Positions 52,750-62,516 of a DNA stretch of 64,000 nt are shown piece by piece. Source of the stretch: Clostridium sp. MCC353 (GTDB lineage Bacteria; Bacillota; Clostridia; Lachnospirales; Lachnospiraceae); NCBI RefSeq assembly GCF_018785315.1, contig NZ_WQPN01000036.1, forward strand, positions 1 through 64,000, written 5' to 3'. The notes under the pieces were generated by a model. That model worked only from the letters and a program-made list of their open reading frames with translations. It had not been told where the DNA came from and did not search any database. The translations under genes and the position numbers were made by a program. Position 1 is the stretch's first letter. Each line of letters begins with the position of its first letter.

Positions 52750-55257
52750 GTGTTGAAAGAAAAACAGAGGATTAAACATAAACACTGGGGCACCATACTC
52801 ATTGTGGGAATTGTGTTTTCTTCTTTAGGCGCTTTTCTAATTGGGATTACAGCTATTCAGAGTATCCGTTCTAATGTCCGTATTGCTACGATTCAGGTAA
52901 TCAGGGAAATTACAAACAGTAAAAGCCAGATTCTCACATCAATTCTCGAAGAATCAGAGCTGGATTTACGCGGTCTTGCCACCTCTCTGGACGCAGTAAG
53001 GGATAAAGCGGCTCTTAACACTTTGTTAGAACATTTTGAGACGAACCACACGCTTGGAGGAGTGACAATCATTGACGAAAAAGGCCATGTGGTCTATGGC
53101 GCAGGTGATGTCTGTTTATTAAAAGGTGTTCCTGATGGTTTCGCCCAGAAGACACTGGAAAATGGTTTTACCATGTCGGATCCCCTGATTGGTTTGGATG
53201 GTGACAGGAGAATCCTTTTTGGGACTGTGCTTGCCGGCGGCCGGCTCCTCTATGCCAGCCTGCCTGCCGATTCCATGCAGACGGCCTGTGGTGAAACTAC
53301 GTACCTAGGAGAAGGCTACAGCTACATACTGGGAAAGGATGGTAAGATTGTAATACCACCGGTCCGCTACCGATATGAACAGGTTTATGAGAACATAAGA
53401 AATCTTTTGGACAATACCAAAAATACCTCTGACAAAATTGAGAGCTTTATTGACGCTCTGGATGCGGGGAAAACAGGTTCTGTAGTTTTTTATATTGATG
53501 ATCAGGAACAGCTTTTTTGTTTTGAACCGGTACGTGAGGAGCTGGGGTGGCAGTTTGTTACCGTAGTCCCTTTAAATATGATTGAAAAGGAAGGGACCCA
53601 GATAATCAAAACAGCAATGGTTATGGCGGCGGTAATCATAGGAGTTGTCCTTGCGGCTTTGGCCGCTGGTTCGTATTTTTATTGGTCAATGCAGCGCAAA
53701 CAGCAGGAGAATGACCGTTTCCTTCTGAATATCTATCAGGCAATTTCTGAAAATACGGATACGGTGATTTTTATTCTCAATGATAAATGTTCCATACCGG
53801 ACTATGTATTTGAAAACAGCAAAAGGCTGCTTGGTATCCCGGCAGGAGAGTTTTTGGAAAATGGGGATAAAGAGGAGCCGAATACATTTATGGGCAGTCT
53901 GCAGTCGCTTTTGAAGGAGCCATGGCCCCGGGAAGGCTGTCAGAAGGAACTCCATACATATAATGACCGTCTGCAGCGCGATATGTGGCTGAAGGTGCTG
54001 GTTTGTCCTTTTTACCTGGGCGGTGAGGCAAAGTGCATTTATGCAATTACAGATGTGACTCAGGAGTACAACGATAAGGAGAGAATTGCTGCAGCAGTTG
54101 TCGTCGCTGAACAGGCCAATGCGGCCAAAAGTAGTTTCTTCTCAAATATGTCCCACGACATGCGCACGCCAATGAACGGCATTGTAGGCATGACGGCCAT
54201 TGCTAAACGAAGCCTGGATGACCGGGAGCGGGTGCTGGACTGTCTCAATAAAATTGACATCTCATCCAGACATCTGCTTAACCTGATTAACGATGTGCTG
54301 GACATGAGCAAAATCGAGAGCGGTAAACTGGCACTGGCCAATGAGCCCTTTGATCTTGTGGAATTGCTTCAGGGGCTGGAAGCGATTCTCCGGCCCCAGT
54401 GCGAATCGAAGCGGCAGACACTGACATTTACTTCCAATATAAGTCATCCGAAGCTGATGGGTGATACACTGCGCTTAAACCAAATTTTTATGAATCTTCT
54501 GTCAAATGCCATAAAATTCACGCCGGAAGGAGGCGCAGTTTCTTTCACGGCTTTAGAACAGGAATGTAATGCAAATTCTTTAAACCTCTGTTTTAAAGTA
54601 ACAGACAGTGGAATTGGAATCGCCCGGGAAGCACAAAAAACTATATTTACACCTTTCGAACGTGTATCAAATACTGAGGTTCACCAGATTGAAGGAACCG
54701 GTCTGGGACTGGCCATCACAAAAAACCTGATTGCTGTTATGGGCGGTCAGCTCACACTTAAAAGTTCATTGGGCTGTGGTTCTACTTTTACGGTATATTT
54801 AGAGCTTCCTCTGTCAGAAGGCAGGGTTTTAGAAGGTTCTGTCTCTGATGATATTGTTATGGATGAAGCCTCCTTTGCTGGAAGACGGTTTTTGTTAGCA
54901 GAGGACAATGCGCTGAACCGGGAAATTGCTGTGGAATTACTGAGCGCATATGGTGCCGAAATACATACGTCTGACGATGGAAAAGAAGCGCTTGAAAAAT
55001 TTGCTGCCTCTATATCCGGTTATTATGATGCGATATTAATGGACATCCAGATGCCGGTCATGAATGGTTATGAAGCCGCCAGGGCGATTCGGGCATGCGG
55101 CCATCCACAGGCCGAAAGTATCCCGATTATCGCAATGACGGCAAATGTCTTTGCTGAAGATGTAATTGAGGCTAAGAATGCAGGGATGGATTCCCATATC
55201 GCGAAGCCCATTGATATGAAGCTCTTGTATCAGGCGTTGAGAGCAAAGATGATATAG
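52750..55257 (+). CDS. Hybrid sensor histidine kinase with outer sensing domain and receiver
   Basis: An 835-residue membrane kinase. Helix one near 16-38, an outer Cache-like domain to about 285, helix two near 286-310, a PAS-like region, HisKA with phospho-acceptor His469 (NMSHDMRTPMNGIVGM), HATPase (LLSNAIKFTPEGG, GTGLGLAI) and a C-terminal receiver with Asp765 (LMDIQMPVMNGYEA). AAGGAGGTG precedes GTG 52750, with TTG 52753 as alternative. It follows the binding lipoprotein by 19 bases. Confidence 0.92.
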   Translation: MLKEKQRIKHKHWGTILIVGIVFSSLGAFLIGITAIQSIRSNVRIATIQVIREITNSKSQILTSILEESELDLRGLATSLDAVRDKAALNTLLEHFETNHTLGGVTIIDEKGHVVYGAGDVCLLKGVPDGFAQKTLENGFTMSDPLIGLDGDRRILFGTVLAGGRLLYASLPADSMQTACGETTYLGEGYSYILGKDGKIVIPPVRYRYEQVYENIRNLLDNTKNTSDKIESFIDALDAGKTGSVVFYIDDQEQLFCFEPVREELGWQFVTVVPLNMIEKEGTQIIKTAMVMAAVIIGVVLAALAAGSYFYWSMQRKQQENDRFLLNIYQAISENTDTVIFILNDKCSIPDYVFENSKRLLGIPAGEFLENGDKEEPNTFMGSLQSLLKEPWPREGCQKELHTYNDRLQRDMWLKVLVCPFYLGGEAKCIYAITDVTQEYNDKERIAAAVVVAEQANAAKSSFFSNMSHDMRTPMNGIVGMTAIAKRSLDDRERVLDCLNKIDISSRHLLNLINDVLDMSKIESGKLALANEPFDLVELLQGLEAILRPQCESKRQTLTFTSNISHPKLMGDTLRLNQIFMNLLSNAIKFTPEGGAVSFTALEQECNANSLNLCFKVTDSGIGIAREAQKTIFTPFERVSNTEVHQIEGTGLGLAITKNLIAVMGGQLTLKSSLGCGSTFTVYLELPLSEGRVLEGSVSDDIVMDEASFAGRRFLLAEDNALNREIAVELLSAYGAEIHTSDDGKEALEKFAASISGYYDAILMDIQMPVMNGYEAARAIRACGHPQAESIPIIAMTANVFAEDVIEAKNAGMDSHIAKPIDMKLLYQALRAKMI

Positions 55258-55292
55258 TTCCACGAAAAAGAAATTAGGAGATGTGTTATATT

Positions 55293-58070
55293 ATGGAAAC
55301 GGAATTTAGAGGATGGATACAGTCTGAGAGCACCGTGCTCTCATGTCCGGCGGCGATCAATACGCTTCATACCGGCGTAATCAGCTGCCTGTTGGATGAA
55401 GGGCTGACCTTTTTATGGGGAAATACCAGTTTTTTTAGTGGAATTCATTATTCTATGGAAGAGTATTGTGGGCTCTATGAGAACTTAGGGCAGTATTATG
55501 CCGGATATCCCGAGGACTTCCAGAGGATTTGTCAGGCCTTTTCACAGCCGGAAAAAGAGGAAATGATCCAAATTGATATGACAGTGAGGCTGCCTATGAA
55601 AGGAGGAGGCTTTTTCTGGTCCAGACTTTTGGGTTCAGTTATGAAGGAACGCGTGGAAGGATGCCGGGTGGTTCAGTGTGAATTCACAAACGTGGACGCG
55701 CTGGTAACCGAAAAGGAGGAGTTGGGGAGGCTTTGCCGGCAGAAACAGCAGTATTTTAACTGGATGATAGATACATACATTGGAAATGTGTATATCAGCG
55801 ATATGGATACCTATGAGCTGTTGTATTTAAACCAGAACTCCTGTGAAACCCTGGGGAGGCCTGCGGGCCAGCTGCTTGGAGGTAAATGCTATGAGGTGAT
55901 TCAGGGGAGAAACACCCCCTGCCCCTTTTGTACCAATGATAAGCTGAAGGAAGACGAGGACTATGACTGGGAGTTTGACAATCCGCTTTTGCAGAAAACC
56001 TTTATGATAAAAAACCGGATGATTGAATGGAACGGCCACCGGGCACGTATTGAACTTTCCCATGACGCACAGAGTACGGAATTTAAGCTGGCTAAAAAGG
56101 ACCAGGAAAAAAACGCCATTATCCAGGCGATTCCAGGTGGCTTCGCGCGGGTAGACGCAAGGGACATGAGCACGGTTCTCTGGTATGGAGGCGGTTTCCT
56201 GGATATGATTGGATATACAAAAGAAGAATTTGAGAGGGAACTGCACAGCCAATGTACTTATGTACATCCAGATGATATTGAACGGGCAACTAAAATTATG
56301 GAAAGCTCCCGGGAATCCGGAAAAAAAACCGTGGTTGAGGGACGGATTATTACCAGAGACGGGGCTGTAAAAATTCTGACCATGACCTATACTTATGTCA
56401 GCGCAGAGGACAGCTGGGACGGCATTGCCTCCTTCTACAGTGCCGGAATTGATATTACCAGAGAAAGGGAGGAACAGGCGCGCCAGAGCCAGGCTCTGGA
56501 GGATGCCTATCAGGCGGCCCGGATAGCTAATGACGCCAAGACAAACTTTCTTTCCTCCATGTCTCACGATATCCGCACCCCCATGAACGCAATTATGGGT
56601 ATGGCAGTCATAGCCCAGGCCAACCTTGGCAATCCGGAGAAACTGGCAGACTGTCTGAACAAGATAGGATCCTCCAGCAGACATCTTTTGGGTCTGATTA
56701 ATGAAGTGCTGGATATGTCCAGAATTGAGAGCGGAAAGATAGATCTCTCTTATGAAGTGGTCTCGCTGCCGGATTTGGTGGAAGAAGTCATTGGAATATG
56801 CCGGCCTCTGTCCATCCAGAAATGCCAGCAGCTTTTTATCAGCGCAGACCGTGTTCGCCATGAAAAAGTGGTGACGGATTCCGGCCGCCTGCAGCAGGTA
56901 CTGATGAATCTGCTGTCCAACGCCGTAAAATATACTCCGGATGAAGGAACCATTAGTCTGCGGCTTAGGGAGCTGCCATCCATTATTCCAGGAAGGGGAC
57001 AATTTGAATTCATTGTTGCGGACAATGGGATTGGGATGACTGAGGATTTTGTACGGCATATTTTTGAGCCATTTACACGGGCAGAGGATTCCCGTATCAG
57101 TAAAATACAGGGCACAGGTTTGGGGATGACTATAACAGAGAATATCGTTCGTATGATGAATGGGACCATAGAAGTGAAGAGCAGCCTGGGACAGGGAAGT
57201 ACGTTTATCCTTGCGGTTTCATTTGAAGTATGTGAGGATGAATCTTTATGCGGGCATGAGCTGGCTGGTCTTCCCGTGTTGGTGGTTGACGACGATCAGG
57301 TGGTGTGCGAAAGCGCTTCCGAGTTATTAAAAGATCTTGGGATGCGTGGGGACTGGGTATTATCCGGGGGAGAGGCAGTAGCCCGGATTGCAGATGCACG
57401 CGATAGAGGAGAAGATTATTATTTTGTAATTCTGGACTGGCAGATGCCGGACATGGATGGGCTGGATACAGTCAGGGCAATCCGAAAGAAGCTGGGCATT
57501 GACGTGCCTATTATCATCATATCAGCATATGATTACTCTGATATTGAGGAGGAGTTTCTGCAGGCAGGCGCGGATGCCTTTATAACAAAACCGCTGTTCA
57601 AATCAAGGATGGCCTGCGCGTTCCGCAAATTTCGCAGGGACAATACGGTAGAGCAGACCGCGTTAATGGAAGTCAGGCAGTCCGCTCTGGCCGGAAAGCG
57701 TCTTTTACTTGTAGAGGACAATGAGTTGAACCGTGAGATTGCGTCTGAACTGCTTCAGATGCAGGGCCTTTTGGTGGAGACGGCAGAAAACGGCAGGCAG
57801 GCGGTGGACCGGTTTATAGCTTCCGAATTCGGAGAATATAACGGCATTTTGATGGACATTCAGATGCCGGTTATGAATGGCTATCAGGCGACAGAAACAA
57901 TACGGGCTCTTTCCCGGCAGGATGCGAAAGAAATTCCGATTATTGCCCTGACTGCCAATGCGTTTGCAACGGATCTGGGAAAAGCCCACAGCGCTGGAAT
58001 GAATGATCATGTTTCAAAGCCGATTAATATGGAACATTTGTTGGGAGTTCTGCATAAATGGCTTGCGTGA
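55293..58070 (+). CDS. Cytosolic hybrid histidine kinase with PAS domains and two receivers
   Basis: A 925-residue soluble hybrid kinase. At least two or three PAS-type domains, one with the Cys motif CY-x8-PCPFC (Cys199, Cys210, Cys213), HisKA with His425 (SSMSHDIRTPMNAIMGM), HATPase (LLSNAVKYTPDEG, GTGLGMTI), then two receivers with Asp715 (ILDWQMPDMDG) and Asp855 (LMDIQMPVMNG). ATG 55293 follows AGGAG by 12 bases; ATG 55281 abuts it. No membrane helix, so it senses an internal signal or receives phosphate. Confidence 0.92.
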   Translation: METEFRGWIQSESTVLSCPAAINTLHTGVISCLLDEGLTFLWGNTSFFSGIHYSMEEYCGLYENLGQYYAGYPEDFQRICQAFSQPEKEEMIQIDMTVRLPMKGGGFFWSRLLGSVMKERVEGCRVVQCEFTNVDALVTEKEELGRLCRQKQQYFNWMIDTYIGNVYISDMDTYELLYLNQNSCETLGRPAGQLLGGKCYEVIQGRNTPCPFCTNDKLKEDEDYDWEFDNPLLQKTFMIKNRMIEWNGHRARIELSHDAQSTEFKLAKKDQEKNAIIQAIPGGFARVDARDMSTVLWYGGGFLDMIGYTKEEFERELHSQCTYVHPDDIERATKIMESSRESGKKTVVEGRIITRDGAVKILTMTYTYVSAEDSWDGIASFYSAGIDITREREEQARQSQALEDAYQAARIANDAKTNFLSSMSHDIRTPMNAIMGMAVIAQANLGNPEKLADCLNKIGSSSRHLLGLINEVLDMSRIESGKIDLSYEVVSLPDLVEEVIGICRPLSIQKCQQLFISADRVRHEKVVTDSGRLQQVLMNLLSNAVKYTPDEGTISLRLRELPSIIPGRGQFEFIVADNGIGMTEDFVRHIFEPFTRAEDSRISKIQGTGLGMTITENIVRMMNGTIEVKSSLGQGSTFILAVSFEVCEDESLCGHELAGLPVLVVDDDQVVCESASELLKDLGMRGDWVLSGGEAVARIADARDRGEDYYFVILDWQMPDMDGLDTVRAIRKKLGIDVPIIIISAYDYSDIEEEFLQAGADAFITKPLFKSRMACAFRKFRRDNTVEQTALMEVRQSALAGKRLLLVEDNELNREIASELLQMQGLLVETAENGRQAVDRFIASEFGEYNGILMDIQMPVMNGYQATETIRALSRQDAKEIPIIALTANAFATDLGKAHSAGMNDHVSKPINMEHLLGVLHKWLA

Positions 58071-58145
58071 AGCTGTTGTAAAATTATGTGGCTGGGTTAC
58101 GCAGGGAAATGAGGCGGTATTTGAGCCGGTTAGGAGGATAAATGT

Positions 58146-61100
58146 ATGTTTCAAAATCCATTTCATGAAAGTTCACCAGAACGATTGGCGTCCATACTGA
58201 ACAATGCTCCGGCATCCGTCATCGTTTGTTCGGCAAAAAGCCGTATTCTTCTCTATGCCAATGATCGTGCCTGCAAACTCTTTTTGAAGGAGGATTACCG
58301 TCCGGGTATAACCTGCTATGAGGCGGCTGGGCACTGGAAACCATGCTCGTTCTGCCAGTATGAAGAGCAGGATTCTTCAGAGTTTATTGTACGTAATTAT
58401 ATGGAGCCGGTTACCCGCAGGATTTACCAAATGAGCAGCAAGATGATTGACTGGGAGGGAGTACCAGCCCATATTGAATATATTGTGGATGTGACTGAAA
58501 CTCAGACGAAAGTGGAGCAATACCGGAGCCGTTCGGAGGAACTGGACCGGACACTGTGTAATCTTCCCTGTGGTTTGTGTATTTATCTGTATCAGGACGG
58601 AATCATCCGCCCAGTGTTCCACAATCCGGCTTTCTATGAAATTATGGGATATACGGAAGAACAGGTCCGTTATGTGAAACAGAAAACAGAGTATCTGGGG
58701 GTTTATCCGGAAGATTTGGAACCTTTGAAATCAGAGATATGCCAGGCGATTCAATGTAATGGCAGAGTGAATTTCGACTATCGTGTCTGGAACGATAAAA
58801 AGCAGGGATATGATTGTATCCATCTGGATGGGGCGGTTATCCCACAGGAAGATAATTCTAAACTCCTTTACGGTGTTTACAGCGATGTCAGCAAACGGTA
58901 CCATCTGGAGACGGAGCTGAAAGAAACACAGATGAAAATGGATCATCTGGTTAATTCCATTCCGGGCGGAATCGTCAGTTACGAAATTCGGGGAAAAAAG
59001 GCGGAGCCGGTTTTTATTTCGGAGGGTCTGCTGGCCCTATCCGGGCATACCAGAAACGAGTATGATGAACTGGTAAACGGGGATACGATCAATATTATAT
59101 ATGAGGCAGATCAGGCGCGGGTACTTTCAGCGGCATACAGCGCGGTAGAAAGCGGACAAGTCATGGACGTTTCCTGCCGGCTCAGGCATAAAGACGGGCA
59201 TCTGGTGTGGATTCATATCAATGGCCGCCGGATTGGACCGAAAGCGGACATTATGCGGTTTTACGCGGTTTTCACCGGGATGTCTGAAGAAGCCATACTG
59301 TTCCGCAGTATTGCCAATGAGACTGCAGACCGTGTTTATGTTATTGATAAGGAAAATTATGAATTGTTCTATACCAGTGAATCCAATGAAGCTCTTTGCC
59401 AGAATGGAGATTGTATCGGGCAGAAATGCTATACTGCTCTGTATGGGAAGAATAAACCATGTGAATTCTGCACACTGGAGAGCCATGAGCCGGACGGCCT
59501 TTCCCACAGCATGGATTATCGTGAAAACGGACGTTTTTACAGCACCCGTTTCCGGGAAACTCTTTGGAACGGAATACCGGCGTATATAAAATATGTGCGG
59601 GACGTCACCGAGGAAGTCAAAGCTCAGAAAGAGAAAGAACACATGGAGCAGTATTTCCAAACCCTGGTCAGAAAATTGCCGGGAGGAGTGGCTGTCGTTC
59701 GGGTTGAAAAAGACGGACGTAGGGTACCAGAGTATTTTTCAGACGGGTATGCCACATTGTGCGGTATGTCGATGGAAGAACTTTGGAAATCATACGGAGA
59801 GGACGGCATGGCAGCTGTACATCCGGACGATATAGAACAACTGAATTTGGAATTGGCCGACTTTGTTAACAGTGTGGAGGAGCAGAGGGAATTCACATAC
59901 CGGATAAAAAAGGGGGATGGGGAATATATCTGGATTAAGAACACGGCCTCTATGCTCCAGCGCGGAGAAGGCGAGGTAATCCTCTATGCCAGTTACCGTG
60001 ACCTGACCATGGAACTCAGAGAGCAGGAGCAGATACGCCGCCAATATAAAGAATTAATCCTCCAGCATTATCAAACGCCTGATCCCAACACCCTGATTGT
60101 GGGACACTGTAACATTACCAAAAGCCAGATTATGGAAATCAGTGACTATACGGACTCAGGCCTCCTAAAATGTTTCGGAAAGGAAAGAGATGCATTTTTC
60201 ACTGGCATATCCACTCTGATTCTGGATGAAAAAGAGCGGCAGGATTATTTGAATTGCTTTCTCAATGAGCCCACACGGATTGCCTTTCAAAACGGTAAAC
60301 GAGAATTGGAGCAGGAGTGCTTTATCAGGCTGCCCAGGGATGTGAGGGGACGTTATGTTAAATTTAAGGTAAATCTTGTGGAAGAACCTGACACAGGAGA
60401 TATTACTGGAATCCTGACGGTATATGATATAACGGAGCAGATCATTACGGACCGGAATTTGCAGAAACTCTCAACTTCCGGATATGATTTAATCGCGGAT
60501 GTGGACCTATTTCATGACTCCTGTACAATATTGAACGGAGGATTGGAGAAAGATGACGTTACCGCACAATCAGGACGCCACTCAGACCGCATGGCATACA
60601 TGATAGAAAAACAGCTGGTTCCCAAAGACCGGTCGAGGATCATGAAAATGCTGGAGCCGGAGTATATGCTGGAGCGGCTGGAGCGGGAGGGGACTTATTC
60701 CTTTTCCTATTCTATATTGGGTGAGGAAGGGGAAATCCAGACAAAGAAGCTGACGGTTTCCGCCACAGACCTGCGGCTGGGCCGGGTCTGCCTTGCCAGA
60801 GCCGATATCACGGATTCCGTTAGGGAACAGCAGGGAATACTGAATGTGGTGGCTTATACATTTGAGATGATGGGAATCATTTACCTGGGAAGCCAGAATA
60901 TTACCCTGTATACGCATCAGGCGGTGCTTCAGGTACTGGAACCCCAGGAGACCAGCATTGACAATTGGCTTGAGGATACCAGGAAAAGATATGTTCCGGA
61001 TGGAGGCGTGGAGGAGGTTGAGCGCTGTTTTGGACTTAGGAACATGCTCTCCCGTCTGGAGGAGAAGCCGGGAGGTTATGATTTTGTCCTTCCCTGTTTG

Positions 61101-62411
61101 GAGGAGAATGAACGGCGGTACAAGCAGATTAACATACTCTGGGGGGACAGGGAGCATAAGATGATCTGTATTGTGCGCCAGGATGTGACTGAGACGATGA
61201 CTGCGGAGCGTCAGAGCAAGGAAACGCTGGAACGGGCGCTGGCGCTGGCAGAGGAGGCCAATCGGGCAAAAAGCGATTTTCTCTCCTCCATGAGCCATGA
61301 TATCAGGACGCCGATGAATGCGATTATGGGCATGACGACTCTGGCATGGGCGCATCTGAACGAGCGGGATAAAGTGGAAAACTGCCTTCAGAAAATTACT
61401 CTCTCTTCCCGTCACCTGCTGAGCTTAATTAATGATATATTGGATATGAGTAAAATCGAGCAGTCCAAGATTACGTTAAACCATGATAAGGTATGCCTCT
61501 TGGACCTGGTGGATCAGCTTTCCTCCATGATGGGGCAGCAGGCGCAGGAAGCAGGGGTACAATTTGATGTGCGGACCTCCAATCTAACACATCTATATTT
61601 TTATGGGGATGCCCTGCGCATCAATCAGATATTAATAAATATTTTAGGAAATGCGGTTAAATTTACGCCTGAAGGCGGGACGATTACGTTTTTAACTGAG
61701 GAACTTCCCGCGGTCAAGGGGCAGGGATATGTCCGGTACCGCTTTACAATCCGCGATACGGGGATCGGTATGCCTGAGCCGTTTATGGCCCATTTATTTG
61801 AACCCTTTACCCGGAACCGGAGTACAGAGCGTGTTGAAGGCAGCGGACTTGGGCTCAGCATAACAAAGGGACTGGTAGATCTCATGGGCGGTGAACTTAC
61901 TGTGGAGAGCCAGGAACGGGCAGGCACTACATTTCGCGTGGAGCTGGAGTATGAGATTGCTTTGGAAGACAAGGGGTCGGATTCTTTAGAGAAGAGGGAA
62001 AGTAACAAAGAACCAGGAGAAAATAAACTTACAGGACGATGCTTTCTTGTAGCGGAAGACAATGAGATCAATGCGGAAATCCTTAGTGAACTGCTGCTTT
62101 TACAGGGGATAAAAACCGTTGTGAAAACAGACGGGGTTCAGTTGCTGCATGAGTTTCAGAGTGTGGCTTACGGCACTTATGACGCTGTATTAATGGATAT
62201 CCAGATGCCGGAAATGAATGGTTATGAGGCGGCCCGTGCTATTCGGAAACTGGAACAGGCGTCAGGCCGTCATATTCCAATCATCGCAATGACAGCCAAT
62301 GCTTTTGCAGAGGATATACAGGAGGCCATGAAGGCGGGGATGGATGCCCATGTGGCTAAGCCTATTGATATGCAGGTTCTCTTAAATACTTTGGCTAAGC
62401 TGATCATGTAA
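58146..62411 (+). CDS. Very large cytosolic multi-PAS hybrid histidine kinase
   Basis: A 1421-residue soluble hybrid kinase. About five or more PAS-type domains fill residues 1-1030; two carry the Cys motif (Cys57/67/70 in CYEAAGHWKPCSFC and Cys428/439/442 in CYTALYGKNKPCEFC). HisKA has His1051 (SSMSHDIRTPMNAIMGM), HATPase follows (GSGLGLSI), and a C-terminal receiver has Asp1351 (LMDIQMPEMNG). TTAGGAGGA precedes the ATG. Third hybrid kinase in a row; the closing receiver is followed by no output domain. Confidence 0.92.
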   Translation: MFQNPFHESSPERLASILNNAPASVIVCSAKSRILLYANDRACKLFLKEDYRPGITCYEAAGHWKPCSFCQYEEQDSSEFIVRNYMEPVTRRIYQMSSKMIDWEGVPAHIEYIVDVTETQTKVEQYRSRSEELDRTLCNLPCGLCIYLYQDGIIRPVFHNPAFYEIMGYTEEQVRYVKQKTEYLGVYPEDLEPLKSEICQAIQCNGRVNFDYRVWNDKKQGYDCIHLDGAVIPQEDNSKLLYGVYSDVSKRYHLETELKETQMKMDHLVNSIPGGIVSYEIRGKKAEPVFISEGLLALSGHTRNEYDELVNGDTINIIYEADQARVLSAAYSAVESGQVMDVSCRLRHKDGHLVWIHINGRRIGPKADIMRFYAVFTGMSEEAILFRSIANETADRVYVIDKENYELFYTSESNEALCQNGDCIGQKCYTALYGKNKPCEFCTLESHEPDGLSHSMDYRENGRFYSTRFRETLWNGIPAYIKYVRDVTEEVKAQKEKEHMEQYFQTLVRKLPGGVAVVRVEKDGRRVPEYFSDGYATLCGMSMEELWKSYGEDGMAAVHPDDIEQLNLELADFVNSVEEQREFTYRIKKGDGEYIWIKNTASMLQRGEGEVILYASYRDLTMELREQEQIRRQYKELILQHYQTPDPNTLIVGHCNITKSQIMEISDYTDSGLLKCFGKERDAFFTGISTLILDEKERQDYLNCFLNEPTRIAFQNGKRELEQECFIRLPRDVRGRYVKFKVNLVEEPDTGDITGILTVYDITEQIITDRNLQKLSTSGYDLIADVDLFHDSCTILNGGLEKDDVTAQSGRHSDRMAYMIEKQLVPKDRSRIMKMLEPEYMLERLEREGTYSFSYSILGEEGEIQTKKLTVSATDLRLGRVCLARADITDSVREQQGILNVVAYTFEMMGIIYLGSQNITLYTHQAVLQVLEPQETSIDNWLEDTRKRYVPDGGVEEVERCFGLRNMLSRLEEKPGGYDFVLPCLEENERRYKQINILWGDREHKMICIVRQDVTETMTAERQSKETLERALALAEEANRAKSDFLSSMSHDIRTPMNAIMGMTTLAWAHLNERDKVENCLQKITLSSRHLLSLINDILDMSKIEQSKITLNHDKVCLLDLVDQLSSMMGQQAQEAGVQFDVRTSNLTHLYFYGDALRINQILINILGNAVKFTPEGGTITFLTEELPAVKGQGYVRYRFTIRDTGIGMPEPFMAHLFEPFTRNRSTERVEGSGLGLSITKGLVDLMGGELTVESQERAGTTFRVELEYEIALEDKGSDSLEKRESNKEPGENKLTGRCFLVAEDNEINAEILSELLLLQGIKTVVKTDGVQLLHEFQSVAYGTYDAVLMDIQMPEMNGYEAARAIRKLEQASGRHIPIIAMTANAFAEDIQEAMKAGMDAHVAKPIDMQVLLNTLAKLIM

Positions 62412-62455
62412 TAAACTGAAATTAAATGATACCGCTGATGAAAAAATTGATATTC

Positions 62456-62502
62456 AAAAACAGATGTATTGAGGAGTGGCGACTGCAATACATCTGTTTT
62501 TT
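62456..62502. terminator. Bidirectional rho-independent terminator
   Basis: AAAAACAGATGTATTG pairs with CAATACATCTGTTTTT; T runs on both strands. It lies between the converging kinase and GntR genes. Confidence 0.9.
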
Positions 62503-62516
62503 ATTGCCGGTTTTCA

